From JBOHWJ01 sp050736615 (GTDB taxonomy: Bacteria > Desulfobacterota > Binatia > Binatales > Binataceae), in the NCBI GenBank assembly GCA_050736615.1, contig JBOHWL010000143.1:1-5516 (forward strand): a DNA stretch of 5,516 nucleotides, written 5' to 3'. How positions within the stretch are numbered: the stretch's first letter is position 1; every line of letters begins with the position of its first letter. The notes under the pieces were generated by a model, which was not told the DNA's origin, searched no databases, and saw only the letters and a list, made by a program, of their open reading frames with translations. The position numbers and the translations under genes are program-made. Below are positions 1-5,516 of this stretch, piece by piece.

Positions 1-10
1 AGGTTGTCCC

Positions 11-29
11 GTTCGTTGAAAAACGGAAC
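11..29 (-). terminator. Weak imperfect hairpin at the end of the PfkB kinase gene
   Basis: Just beyond the kinase stop codon, GTTCGTT (11-17) pairs with AACGGAAC (22-29) with one bulged G and a four-base loop. A further three pairs (6-8 with 30-32) are possible past a two-base bulge. No T-tract follows on the minus strand within the visible bases, so this is only a tentative 3'-end structure. Confidence 0.2.
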
Positions 30-31
30 GA

Positions 32-955
32 CTACGGAGAGGTCCATCGGCGATGCTGTGAATCAGTCAGCTCGATAAAAGCGCGATAACGCGCGTCAAT
101 ATCTTCCCACGTCAACCCGGTGAGACGATCCACCGAAAATTGTTCGACTACAAAAGAGCCCATCACGCTGCCATAGACCACCGCCGTGCGCATGATTGCT
201 TCGGTGATACGGCCGTGACGCGCGAGATAGCCCATGAACGCACCCGCGAAAGTATCGCCCGCCCCAGTCGGATCCACCACCTCTTCGAGCGGATAGGCCG
301 GGACGGCGAACAGCGAATCATGGCGGAAGAGCAGCACGCCATACTCACCACGCTTCACCAAGACCGTCTCAGGTCCCATTTTCAGAATGGCGCGACCGGC
401 CTTGAGCATATTGTGCTCGCCACTCAACATACGCGCTTCTTCATCGTTAAGCGTCAGAATATCGACGTGCGCCAGCAACCTCATCAGCCCCGCGCGGTCA
501 TGCTCGATCCAGAAATTCATGGTATCGGCGCCGACTACCTTTGGATTCGTCACCTGCGCCAATACGTGTGACTGCAGGCCGGGGGAGATATTGCCCAAAA
601 ACACGTAATCCGACCGCCGTTGATCAGCCAGCAACTCAGGCATGAAATCGCCGAATACGTTGAGCCGCAACTGCAGGGTGTCGCGGATATTCATGTCCTC
701 GTGGTAACGGCCATGCCAGCGCATGGTCGGTCCCTCCTGCTTGGCCAAGCCGCGCACATCAATATTCCGCTCCGTCAACAGGCGTTCATGCTCGGGACGG
801 AAATCGCTCCCGACCACCGCGACGATACTGACCGGGGCAAAAAAGCGCGCCGCCAACCCGAAGAAAGCCGCCGAACCGCCCAACACTTCGGCGGCTCCGC
901 CATGCTGCGTTTCAACGGTGTCATATGCGACCGTGCCGACTACGACGATACTCAT
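32..955 (-). CDS. PfkB-family carbohydrate/nucleoside kinase, substrate unassigned
   Basis: This 307-residue protein is a ribokinase/PfkB-fold kinase, expected to be cytosolic and to transfer the ATP gamma-phosphate to a sugar or nucleoside hydroxyl. Visible family marks are the N-terminal strand MSIVVVGTVAYDT, the substrate-side di-glycine at LGGSAA (residues 25-30), LNDEEA at 169-174 (the N-x-x-E Mg/ATP motif), KRGEYG at 201-206, and the C-terminal signature DPTGAGDTFAGAF at 228-240, with D234 as the predicted catalytic base and GAG as the anion hole. Length is normal for the family. The ATG at 955 is preceded by an in-frame TAG three codons upstream, so the start cannot lie further out; the Shine-Dalgarno is weak. 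It lies 145 bases downstream of the MTAP gene on the same strand, which suggests a role in nucleoside or pentose salvage. That role is inference: adenosine kinase, ribokinase-like or another specificity are all possible. Confidence 0.93.
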   Translation of the reverse strand: MSIVVVGTVAYDTVETQHGGAAEVLGGSAAFFGLAARFFAPVSIVAVVGSDFRPEHERLLTERNIDVRGLAKQEGPTMRWHGRYHEDMNIRDTLQLRLNVFGDFMPELLADQRRSDYVFLGNISPGLQSHVLAQVTNPKVVGADTMNFWIEHDRAGLMRLLAHVDILTLNDEEARMLSGEHNMLKAGRAILKMGPETVLVKRGEYGVLLFRHDSLFAVPAYPLEEVVDPTGAGDTFAGAFMGYLARHGRITEAIMRTAVVYGSVMGSFVVEQFSVDRLTGLTWEDIDARYRAFIELTDSQHRRWTSP

Positions 956-1100
956 AATGTACTACTCAGGGCCTTTGCCATGCTTCCCGCGCGCCACAAC
1001 GGCTGATTACTTTATTTTGATCCAGGCATGCGTCGCGACTGCCTGATCGCGGCTGGCGCACGCAAGCCCGAGATTAGACCTTCTGACGATTCGGATGCGC

Positions 1101-1970
1101 CTAATGTGCCACGTACTTGCCGATTATTGGCCGCAGGCGCGCGATCACCTCCGGCGGTATCACGGCGCGGTCGGTTATAATCGCATCCTTAAGCGAACCG
1201 CCACAACCGCAGGTGCGTTCACGCGATACCAACGCATGCGCCAGCCCGGTCACGGCCTGCTGGGCCAAAGCCACGTTGATTTTCATCACGCGCAGAATTT
1301 CATTTATGTCCACCGCCGCGACGCTCTGATGCCAACAGTCATAATCGGTCACCAGCACCAACGCCGCGTAACAGAGTTCGGCCTCGCGCGCGAGGCGCGC
1401 TTCCTGCATTGCGGTCATGCTGATTACGTCAACGCCCCAGGCGCGATAAATGTTCGATTCGGCGCGCGTCGAGAACTGCGGTCCCTCGATACAAAAATAA
1501 ATGCCGCCTGTGTGAATTTTGCCCCCAGTGGCGCGCGCCGCCTCGGCCAGATCACGGCTTAAATCCCCGCATACGGGGTCGGCCAGCGAAACGTGGGCGA
1601 CGATGCCATCGCCAAAAAAAGTGGCTGGCCGTTTATGCGTATGGTCCACGAACTGACTCGCGATCAGCAGATCGCCCGGCGCGATATGCTCCTTCATGCT
1701 GCCGGCCGAAGTCACCGAGACCAGATGTTCGACCCCCAATTGCTTGAGCGCGTAAACATTGGCGCGGTAATTCACGTCGCTTGGGGTAAAACGATGACCA
1801 CGGCCATGCCGTGCCAGGAACACCACCCGGGTCTCCCCGATTTCACCGCGATAGAGCGCGTCCGACGGTTTGCCGAACGGGGTGTCGAGTTCCAGTTGCT
1901 CGACCCGTTGCAGCCCCGGCATTTGATAGAAGCCGCTGCCGCCGATTATTCCCAGCACCGTCCTCGCCAT
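1101..1970 (-). CDS. mtnP: S-methyl-5'-thioadenosine phosphorylase (MTAP type)
   Basis: This 289-residue cytosolic enzyme is predicted to phosphorolyse 5'-methylthioadenosine to adenine and 5-methylthioribose-1-phosphate in methionine/purine salvage. It aligns closely with human MTAP. The phosphate loop GIIGGSG is at residues 7-13, DTPFGKPSDAL is at 29-39, the phosphate-binding ARHGRGH is at 53-59, EGPQFSTRAES is at 162-172, and SMTAMQE with M185 matches human Met196. TDYDCW at 208-213 places D209 and D211 where human Asp220 and Asp222 bind a 6-amino purine. Those aspartates argue for an adenine nucleoside rather than inosine or methylthioinosine. A Cys-Gly-Cys motif sits at 254-256, reminiscent of the CxC of archaeal MTAPs. 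The ATG at 1970 has a good GGGGAG eight bases upstream. It follows rlmN by 115 bases and precedes the PfkB kinase. A methylthioinosine phosphorylase is the main alternative, but is less likely. Confidence 0.93.
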   Translation of the reverse strand: MARTVLGIIGGSGFYQMPGLQRVEQLELDTPFGKPSDALYRGEIGETRVVFLARHGRGHRFTPSDVNYRANVYALKQLGVEHLVSVTSAGSMKEHIAPGDLLIASQFVDHTHKRPATFFGDGIVAHVSLADPVCGDLSRDLAEAARATGGKIHTGGIYFCIEGPQFSTRAESNIYRAWGVDVISMTAMQEARLAREAELCYAALVLVTDYDCWHQSVAAVDINEILRVMKINVALAQQAVTGLAHALVSRERTCGCGGSLKDAIITDRAVIPPEVIARLRPIIGKYVAH

Positions 1971-1978
1971 TCCTCAAG

Positions 1979-1984
1979 CTCCCC
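1979..1984 (-). promoter_or_regulatory. Ribosome binding site of the MTAP gene
   Basis: On the minus strand the sequence reads GGGGAG followed by eight bases and then the ATG at 1970. This is a strong Shine-Dalgarno at ideal spacing and fixes the start of the phosphorylase. A second purine run, GAGGA, touches the ATG and is too close to be the functional site. Confidence 0.7.
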
Positions 1985-2085
1985 GCACAATGCCTTCGCA
2001 CCAAATAGTGCCGTGGGCGCGATAAAAGCATGAAATCCCCGGTCCGTTTGCCCCGGCCCCGCCGTCCATCCGCGTGACCGAATTT

Positions 2086-3213
2086 TCACCGCTCCGGTTG
2101 CGCGCCAGCGGCTGACGCCCTGATGGAATCAGACGATGGCGGTGTCCGGCGGTTTCGTTCCGCGTAGAGCTGCCCGCAGGCGGCGGCAATCTCACGTCCG
2201 CGGCTCTCGCGAATGGTCGCGGTCAAGTTACTCTGTTGAAGTATCGCCTGAAAGTCTTCAATCACCTCGCGCGTGCTGGCGCTGAATGGTGAACCCGCGA
2301 ACGGATTGAAACGGATAAGATTGACCTTGGCCTTGAGCGGCGCCAGCATCCGCACCAGGCGCCGAGCGTCCTGCAAATCGTCGTTCACGCCCGCCAGCAT
2401 CACGTATTCAAACGTTATCCGCCGCCTGCGTGCCAACGGCAACTGACGACAGGCCCGCAGCAGCGCCTCCAACGGATAACGCTGGTTGATCGGCGCCAGG
2501 CGATCGCGGATTTCATTGGCGGTCGCATGCAGCGACACCGCCAGGTTCACCTGGAAGTCAGCGAGCAGCCGCTCCATCATCGGGATTAACCCAACCGTCG
2601 ATACGGTGATTCGGCGCGGCGAGATCGCCATGCCCCATGTGGTCGTCATAATTTCAAGCGTGCGATGAAGGCGGGGGTAATTCGCCAGCGGCTCGCCCAT
2701 ACCCATGAAGACGTAATTGGTGAAGGCCTCGCCGGGCTTGAGTTCGCGGCGCGCGGCGATGATTTGACCAAGGATTTCCGCGGCGCCAAGATTGCGATGC
2801 AGTCCCATTCGCGCGGTCGCGCAAAACTCACAACCCATCGCGCACCCCACCTGGCTGGAGAGGCACAATGTCACGCGGCCATTCGCCGGGATGATCACGC
2901 TTTCGATCTCTTCACCATCAGGTAGCCGCAATGCGAGCTTGCGCGTGCCGTCCGGCGCCCGTGCGATCTGTGCCAGCGAGGGCTCCTCGAGGGTGAAATT
3001 CCGCGCCAGATGGTCACGCAATGGATAAGGGATTTCGCGCATCCCTGCAAAATCGTTGAGGCCGCGACGCCACAGGCCATTCATCACTTGGGCGGCGCGG
3101 AACTTCCGCTCACCCGCCGTGATGACGAACCGCTCCAGCTCATTCAGCGTCAGCTCTCGCAGCGGCTGCCGGCCGGGTTGATTAACCATTCGAGTCTGCG
3201 GCAACTCCGTCAC
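2086..3213 (-). CDS. rlmN: 23S rRNA (adenine(2503)-C(2))-methyltransferase, radical SAM
   Basis: RlmN methylates C2 of A2503 in 23S rRNA, and in enterobacteria also A37 of some tRNAs. It uses one SAM as methyl donor and a second as source of the 5'-deoxyadenosyl radical. The radical-SAM cluster motif Cx3Cx2C is at C124, C128 and C131. C117 in the preceding CLSSQVG matches the conserved RlmN cysteine, GMGEP is at 171-175 (SAM binding), and the methyl-carrying cysteine is C346 in AACGQL near the C-terminus, so both catalytic cysteines are present. The 375 residues given here assume a GTG start at 3213 with AGGG four bases upstream. An ATG at 3189 would give 367 residues and is an acceptable alternative, since conserved sequence begins only around residue 20. 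The last 25 residues after AACGQL are a low-complexity Arg/Ser/Ala tail. It lies downstream of a small membrane protein gene (52-base gap) and upstream of MTAP. Confidence 0.97.
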   Translation of the reverse strand: MTELPQTRMVNQPGRQPLRELTLNELERFVITAGERKFRAAQVMNGLWRRGLNDFAGMREIPYPLRDHLARNFTLEEPSLAQIARAPDGTRKLALRLPDGEEIESVIIPANGRVTLCLSSQVGCAMGCEFCATARMGLHRNLGAAEILGQIIAARRELKPGEAFTNYVFMGMGEPLANYPRLHRTLEIMTTTWGMAISPRRITVSTVGLIPMMERLLADFQVNLAVSLHATANEIRDRLAPINQRYPLEALLRACRQLPLARRRRITFEYVMLAGVNDDLQDARRLVRMLAPLKAKVNLIRFNPFAGSPFSASTREVIEDFQAILQQSNLTATIRESRGREIAAACGQLYAERNRRTPPSSDSIRASAAGAQPER

Positions 3214-3265
3214 AACGCCCTATTCTAATCTAAATGGAGGCGGACCAAAGTTCGGAACGCGCCCA

Positions 3266-3646
3266 CTATACTAGCTGATAAAGATAGCGGAGCAGTTCAT
3301 AGGCGAAAAACATGAAAAGGCAGAACAGCACGAACCCGTCGGTCCACAACACAATTTTCTTCATCAGGCCGTCGTGGATCAGGTGCTGCACGACCAGTCC
3401 GACCAGCCAAAACAATACGACCGCGGCGATAACCGCGCTCGTATGGTGAGCCAAAAGTTGAATAGCTCCGACATTGACCCAGTTGTGAATCCAATGTGGT
3501 TCGCCGCTGGCCGCGCTGCCTCCGGCCAGCAATCCTGGCTGCTTGGCCAAAGCGGCCATCCTCGCGACAGCGAGCGTTATTGCCGTTGCCATTGGCGACC
3601 GATTTTCCTGACCGCAAGCCTCGTGCGCAAGCCCATGCGTCCTCAT
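3266..3646 (-). CDS. Small membrane protein of unknown function, two predicted helices
   Basis: I do not recognise a family. The longest reading is 126 residues from the ATG at 3646. A second ATG at 3592 (108 residues) has AGGA about 13 bases upstream and is equally possible. The C-terminal half is strongly hydrophobic. One helix runs over about residues 70-90 (AVIAAVVLFWLVGLVVQHLI) and a second over about 98-118 (VLWTDGFVLFCLFMFFAYELL), with the short linker HDGLMKK between them. The N-terminal third is Ala/Gly-rich and not a convincing signal peptide. The region HWIHNWVN followed by LLAHHTS holds several His and Trp residues just before helix 1. These long hydrophobic runs support this frame over the Arg-rich alternative frame of the same strand and the plus-strand readings. 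The gene is co-directional with rlmN 52 bases downstream and divergent from the epoxide-hydrolase-like gene. Its presence as a real gene is likely but not certain. Confidence 0.65.
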   Translation of the reverse strand: MRTHGLAHEACGQENRSPMATAITLAVARMAALAKQPGLLAGGSAASGEPHWIHNWVNVGAIQLLAHHTSAVIAAVVLFWLVGLVVQHLIHDGLMKKIVLWTDGFVLFCLFMFFAYELLRYLYQLV

Positions 3647-3827
3647 CCGCCGCTCTCGCGCGGATGGTAGTGGACTGCCGAGCGCTACCGCACGCCAGTC
3701 GCGTCAATCGCGATTTCGGGCAAATCTTATCGCTCCCGTCAGGCCAAACCTTGCAGTAATCGCCGCTTCGTATTACACCCATGATTCGACCGACCGACGA
3801 AATCTAAATCCCTCAGGAGAATTTGCC
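3647..3827. promoter_or_regulatory. Divergent intergenic region, presumed promoters for both flanking genes
   Basis: About 180 bases separate the starts of the minus-strand membrane protein gene and the plus-strand epoxide-hydrolase-like gene, so promoters for both should lie here or just inside. On the plus strand TTGCAG (3751-3756) and TATTAC (3771-3776) resemble -35 and -10 boxes, but their 14-base spacing is too short for a normal sigma-70 promoter. I could not find a confident pair on the minus strand or an obvious operator palindrome. The assignment rests on gene orientation alone. Confidence 0.35.
3815..3819 (+). promoter_or_regulatory. Ribosome binding site of the epoxide-hydrolase-like gene
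   Basis: AGGAG lies eight bases before the ATG at 3828. This is a textbook Shine-Dalgarno, the clearest one in the window, and it fixes the start and supports active translation of this small gene. Confidence 0.8.
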
Positions 3828-4205
3828 ATGGCGCTCAACTGCGAAAAAACGGTTAGTGATCTCTTTGCCGCGTGGACCCGTCTGGACGTCGATGGGGTCA
3901 TGTCTTACTTCGCCGACGATGCGGTGTGGGACAATGTGCCGATGTCACCGGCCAAGGGCAAGCAGGCCATTCGTGACATGACTCAGGGCTTTATGAAGGA
4001 TGCGAGCGCTTTCAGCGCTAAAATCCTCAAGAGCGCCCATGAGGGTAACGTTGTCTTCAATTCGCGAGTCGATACGTTGACGATGAAGAGTGGCAAAAAA
4101 GCTGAAATCCCGGTGGCCGGGATGTTCGAGCTGGACGACAGCGGCAAGATCAAGATCTGGCGCGACTACTTCGATCTTGCCGGCTTCACCAAACAGATGG
4201 CATGA
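3828..4205 (+). CDS. NTF2-fold protein, limonene-1,2-epoxide hydrolase family
   Basis: This 125-residue soluble protein has the cone-shaped NTF2/SnoaL-like fold and is closest to limonene-1,2-epoxide hydrolase (LEH). It starts with a family-typical helix (TVSDLFAAW) and then YFADDAVWDNVPMSPAKGKQ. It ends with SRVDTL and GKIKIWRDYFDLAGF. Aligned by eye with Rhodococcus LEH, R80, D82 and D113 fall exactly at the spacing of the catalytic Arg99, Asp101 and Asp132. N36 matches Asn55, while W34 replaces Tyr53, one of the residues that hold the attacking water. Epoxide hydrolysis is therefore plausible but not assured, and the natural substrate is unknown. It is somewhat shorter at the N-terminus than Rhodococcus LEH. 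It is the only clearly supported plus-strand gene here, convergent with ndk and divergent from the membrane protein gene, so it is probably a single-gene transcript. Family membership is firm; activity is inference. Confidence 0.88.
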   Translation: MALNCEKTVSDLFAAWTRLDVDGVMSYFADDAVWDNVPMSPAKGKQAIRDMTQGFMKDASAFSAKILKSAHEGNVVFNSRVDTLTMKSGKKAEIPVAGMFELDDSGKIKIWRDYFDLAGFTKQMA

Positions 4206-4214
4206 AGGTGACCC

Positions 4215-4241
4215 GGCTGCGGAAAGCCTTTTTCCGCAGCC
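4215..4241. terminator. Perfect 11-bp hairpin between convergent genes, candidate bidirectional terminator
   Basis: GGCTGCGGAAA (4215-4225) and TTTCCGCAGCC (4231-4241) are exact inverted repeats around the loop GCCTT. The hairpin starts nine bases after the TGA of the epoxide-hydrolase-like gene and ends two bases before the TAA of ndk, so it can serve both transcripts. The lower stem is GC-rich and the A:T/T:A pairs lie next to the loop. There is no U-tract on either strand, so intrinsic termination may be weak and an RNA-stabilising role is also possible. Confidence 0.55.
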
Positions 4242-4243
4242 TG

Positions 4244-4657
4244 TTACACCAGGTCGAGGCCGCGGAAGAAGAACGCGAGTTCGTTGACGGCGGTTTCAGG
4301 CGCGTCTGAACCATGCACGGCGTTCTTCTCGACGTCGAGACCAAAATCCTTACGGATGGTGCCGGAGGCCGCTTTGGCCGGATCCGTCGCGCCCATCAGC
4401 TCACGCCATCGTGTGATCGCGCGCTCGCCGTTAAGCGCCATCACGACCACTGGGCCCGAGCTCATATATTCGCATAACGAGTTGAAAAACGGCCGTTCCT
4501 TATGAATCGCGTAAAAGCTTTCCGCCTGCGCGCGATTCAAGCGCACCAAGCGCATCGCGCAGACGCGTAAATCCGCCGCTTCGACGCGCTTGATGATGTC
4601 CCCGGTCATGCGACGGTCGACCGCGTCCGGCTTGATAATCGCCAAGGTTCGTTCCAT
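4244..4657 (-). CDS. ndk: Nucleoside diphosphate kinase
   Basis: Ndk balances cellular NTP and dNTP pools by moving the gamma-phosphate from ATP to other NDPs through a phosphohistidine. This 137-residue cytosolic protein has the expected start ERTLAIIKPDAV with the conserved Lys (K9), the region ERPFF and SGPVVVMAL at residues 54-75, and the active-site motif NAVHGSD at 112-118, with H115 as the phosphorylated histidine. The end, ELAFFFRGLDLV, is typical of the short bacterial forms, and length is slightly below the common 141-143. The ATG at 4657 is fixed by the family N-terminus, yet no clear Shine-Dalgarno is visible. The 40 bases before it are AT-rich. It follows sucD closely on the same strand, which suggests co-transcription with the succinyl-CoA synthetase genes. 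Both enzymes act in NTP production and exchange. Confidence 0.98.
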   Translation of the reverse strand: MERTLAIIKPDAVDRRMTGDIIKRVEAADLRVCAMRLVRLNRAQAESFYAIHKERPFFNSLCEYMSSGPVVVMALNGERAITRWRELMGATDPAKAASGTIRKDFGLDVEKNAVHGSDAPETAVNELAFFFRGLDLV

Positions 4658-4697
4658 GGGTATAATTTAAGTATTAGATTAGATAACGAGGGAAGCT

Positions 4698-5516
4698 TCA
4701 CGCCGCTTGGGCGAGTAAATTCTTCATCGTGAGGCCAAGTTCCGCCGGGCTCAGCGCCACCGCGATGCCGTCCGCCTGCAACGCTGCGATCTTATCCGCC
4801 GCAGTCCCCCGCCCACCCGAAATGATTGCTCCAGCATGACCCATGCGACGCCCTTGCGGTGCTGTTTGCCCGGCAATGAACGCAACCACGGGTTTTTTGA
4901 AGTTATCCTTTACATATTGACCGGCTTCCTCTTCGGCCGTGCCGCCGATTTCGCCAATCATGATGACCGCGCGGGTAGACGCATCCTCGTTGAACATCCG
5001 CAGCACTTCGAGATGGCTGGTGCCAACAATCGGGTCGCCGCCAATGCCGATACAGGTCGATTGGCCGATGCCGAGCTGGGTAAGCTGGTACACCGCTTCA
5101 TAGGTCAAGGTGCCTGAACGCGAAACCACGCCGATATCGCCCGGCTTGTGAATATAACCCGGCATAATCCCAATCTTGCATTCTCCGGGTGTGATCACGC
5201 CCGGGCAATTAGGCCCGATCAGCCGGCTGCCGCTGGCGCGCACGTAACGCTTGACTTTGACCATGTCGAGCACCGGCACGCCTTCGGTAATACAGATCAC
5301 CAGCTCGATACCCGCTGCGACCGCCTCCAGGATGGCGTCGGCGGCAAACGGCGGCGGCACGTAAATCACGCTCGCGTTGGCGCCGGTCTCCTTGCGCGCC
5401 TGCTCGACGGTATCGAAGATCGGGATGTCCTCGAAATTGGTGCCGCCCTTGCCCGGCACAACTCCGCCGACCATCTGGGTGCCATACTGCTTGCACGCGC
5501 GCGTATGGATTTGTCC
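4698..5516 (-). CDS. sucD: Succinyl-CoA synthetase alpha subunit (ADP-forming), 5'-truncated by window edge
   Basis: The alpha subunit of the TCA-cycle enzyme carries the CoA-binding domain and the phosphorylated histidine that relays phosphate from succinyl-CoA to ADP/GDP with the SucC beta subunit. The frame stays open past the ATG at 5474 to the window edge. The extra residues, ending in KQYGTQMVGG, match E. coli SucD (AIAYGTKMVGG), so the internal Met is not the start and about 20 N-terminal residues lie outside the window. Of the 272 visible residues, the Rossmann CoA domain runs through TPGKGG-like VPGKGG, PPPFAADAI, IGPNCPG and VSRSGTLTYE. The ligase domain holds GIGGDPI, IGEIGG, and GHAGAI with the active-site His at visible residue 227 (E. 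coli His246). sucC is expected just beyond the right edge. ndk follows 40 bases downstream. Confidence 0.98.
   Translation of the reverse strand, partial: GQIHTRACKQYGTQMVGGVVPGKGGTNFEDIPIFDTVEQARKETGANASVIYVPPPFAADAILEAVAAGIELVICITEGVPVLDMVKVKRYVRASGSRLIGPNCPGVITPGECKIGIMPGYIHKPGDIGVVSRSGTLTYEAVYQLTQLGIGQSTCIGIGGDPIVGTSHLEVLRMFNEDASTRAVIMIGEIGGTAEEEAGQYVKDNFKKPVVAFIAGQTAPQGRRMGHAGAIISGGRGTAADKIAALQADGIAVALSPAELGLTMKNLLAQAA

Noticed and set aside
81..94. Inverted repeat GCGCG-ATAA-CGCGC
   Set aside because: Short, inside the kinase coding region, and expected by chance in GC-rich sequence.
620..1006. 128-residue plus-strand reading opposite the PfkB kinase
   Set aside because: Antisense shadow of a gene whose motifs are all intact on the minus strand.
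1381..1396. Perfect 16-bp palindrome GCCTCGCGCGCGAGGC
   Set aside because: Lies inside the MTAP gene and is explained by codons of the conserved Ala-Arg-Leu-Ala-Arg-Glu segment in GC-rich DNA; not placed like an operator.
1974..2195. 73-residue minus-strand reading overlapping the rlmN 3' end and stopping four bases before the MTAP start
   Set aside because: Arg/Pro/Gly-rich composition typical of an out-of-frame shadow in GC-rich DNA, overlaps over 100 bases of a certain gene, and has no recognisable motif.
3222..3232. TAGAAT/TAGATT as a -10 box for rlmN
   Set aside because: No convincing -35 at 16-18 bases, and transcription would begin within a few bases of the GTG start; it would only make sense with the ATG at 3189, whose nearest GGAG is too distant.
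3751..3776. TTGCAG and TATTAC as a sigma-70 promoter for the epoxide-hydrolase-like gene
   Set aside because: The 14-base spacer is shorter than functional sigma-70 spacers.
3297..3782. 161-residue minus-strand reading over the membrane protein gene and the divergent spacer
   Set aside because: Very Arg-rich with no domain, and it competes with a frame that encodes two clean hydrophobic helices; it would also fill the presumed promoter region.
3223..4682. The 10-mer TTAGATTAGA occurs in inverted orientation upstream of rlmN and of ndk
   Set aside because: Short, low-complexity AT-rich sequence with different surroundings at each site; likely chance rather than a shared regulatory element or a repeat flanking an insertion.
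5472..5474. ATG as the start of sucD
   Set aside because: The reading frame upstream continues to the window edge and matches the SucD N-terminal region, so this Met is internal.

Overview
The window looks like ordinary chromosomal DNA from a moderately GC-rich proteobacterium, probably a gammaproteobacterium or a close relative. The main reason is the order sucD, ndk, rlmN on one strand. ndk next to rlmN is a familiar arrangement in that group, and all three proteins align closely with the enterobacterial or general bacterial families. No IS element, phage gene, CRISPR array, tRNA or rRNA is visible, and no stretch over 300 bases lacks a gene.

Layout, read in the direction of minus-strand transcription (right to left). 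sucD (succinyl-CoA synthetase alpha, N-terminus cut by the window edge) is followed after about 40 bases by ndk (nucleoside diphosphate kinase). ndk meets a plus-strand gene tail to tail. That gene is a small NTF2-fold protein of the limonene-1,2-epoxide hydrolase type, and a perfect 11-bp hairpin fills the gap between the two stops. Divergent from it, and back on the minus strand, are a small two-helix membrane protein of unknown function, rlmN (radical-SAM 23S rRNA A2503 methyltransferase), an MTAP-type 5'-methylthioadenosine phosphorylase, and a PfkB-family carbohydrate or nucleoside kinase.

How the genes may work together. sucD and ndk are both housekeeping nucleotide/energy genes (substrate-level NTP synthesis and NTP equilibration). 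rlmN consumes S-adenosylmethionine and releases 5'-deoxyadenosine. The next gene, MTAP, belongs to a family that cleaves methylthioadenosine and also 5'-deoxyadenosine, so rlmN, MTAP and the kinase may form a loose SAM-by-product and purine/pentose salvage neighbourhood. The kinase substrate cannot be read from the sequence.

I see no clear new defence or mobile system. The points most worth a second look are the unassigned PfkB kinase paired with MTAP, the epoxide-hydrolase-like protein with an intact Arg/Asp/Asp triad but Trp in place of the usual active-site Tyr, and the way this gene and the orphan membrane protein sit between ndk and rlmN.
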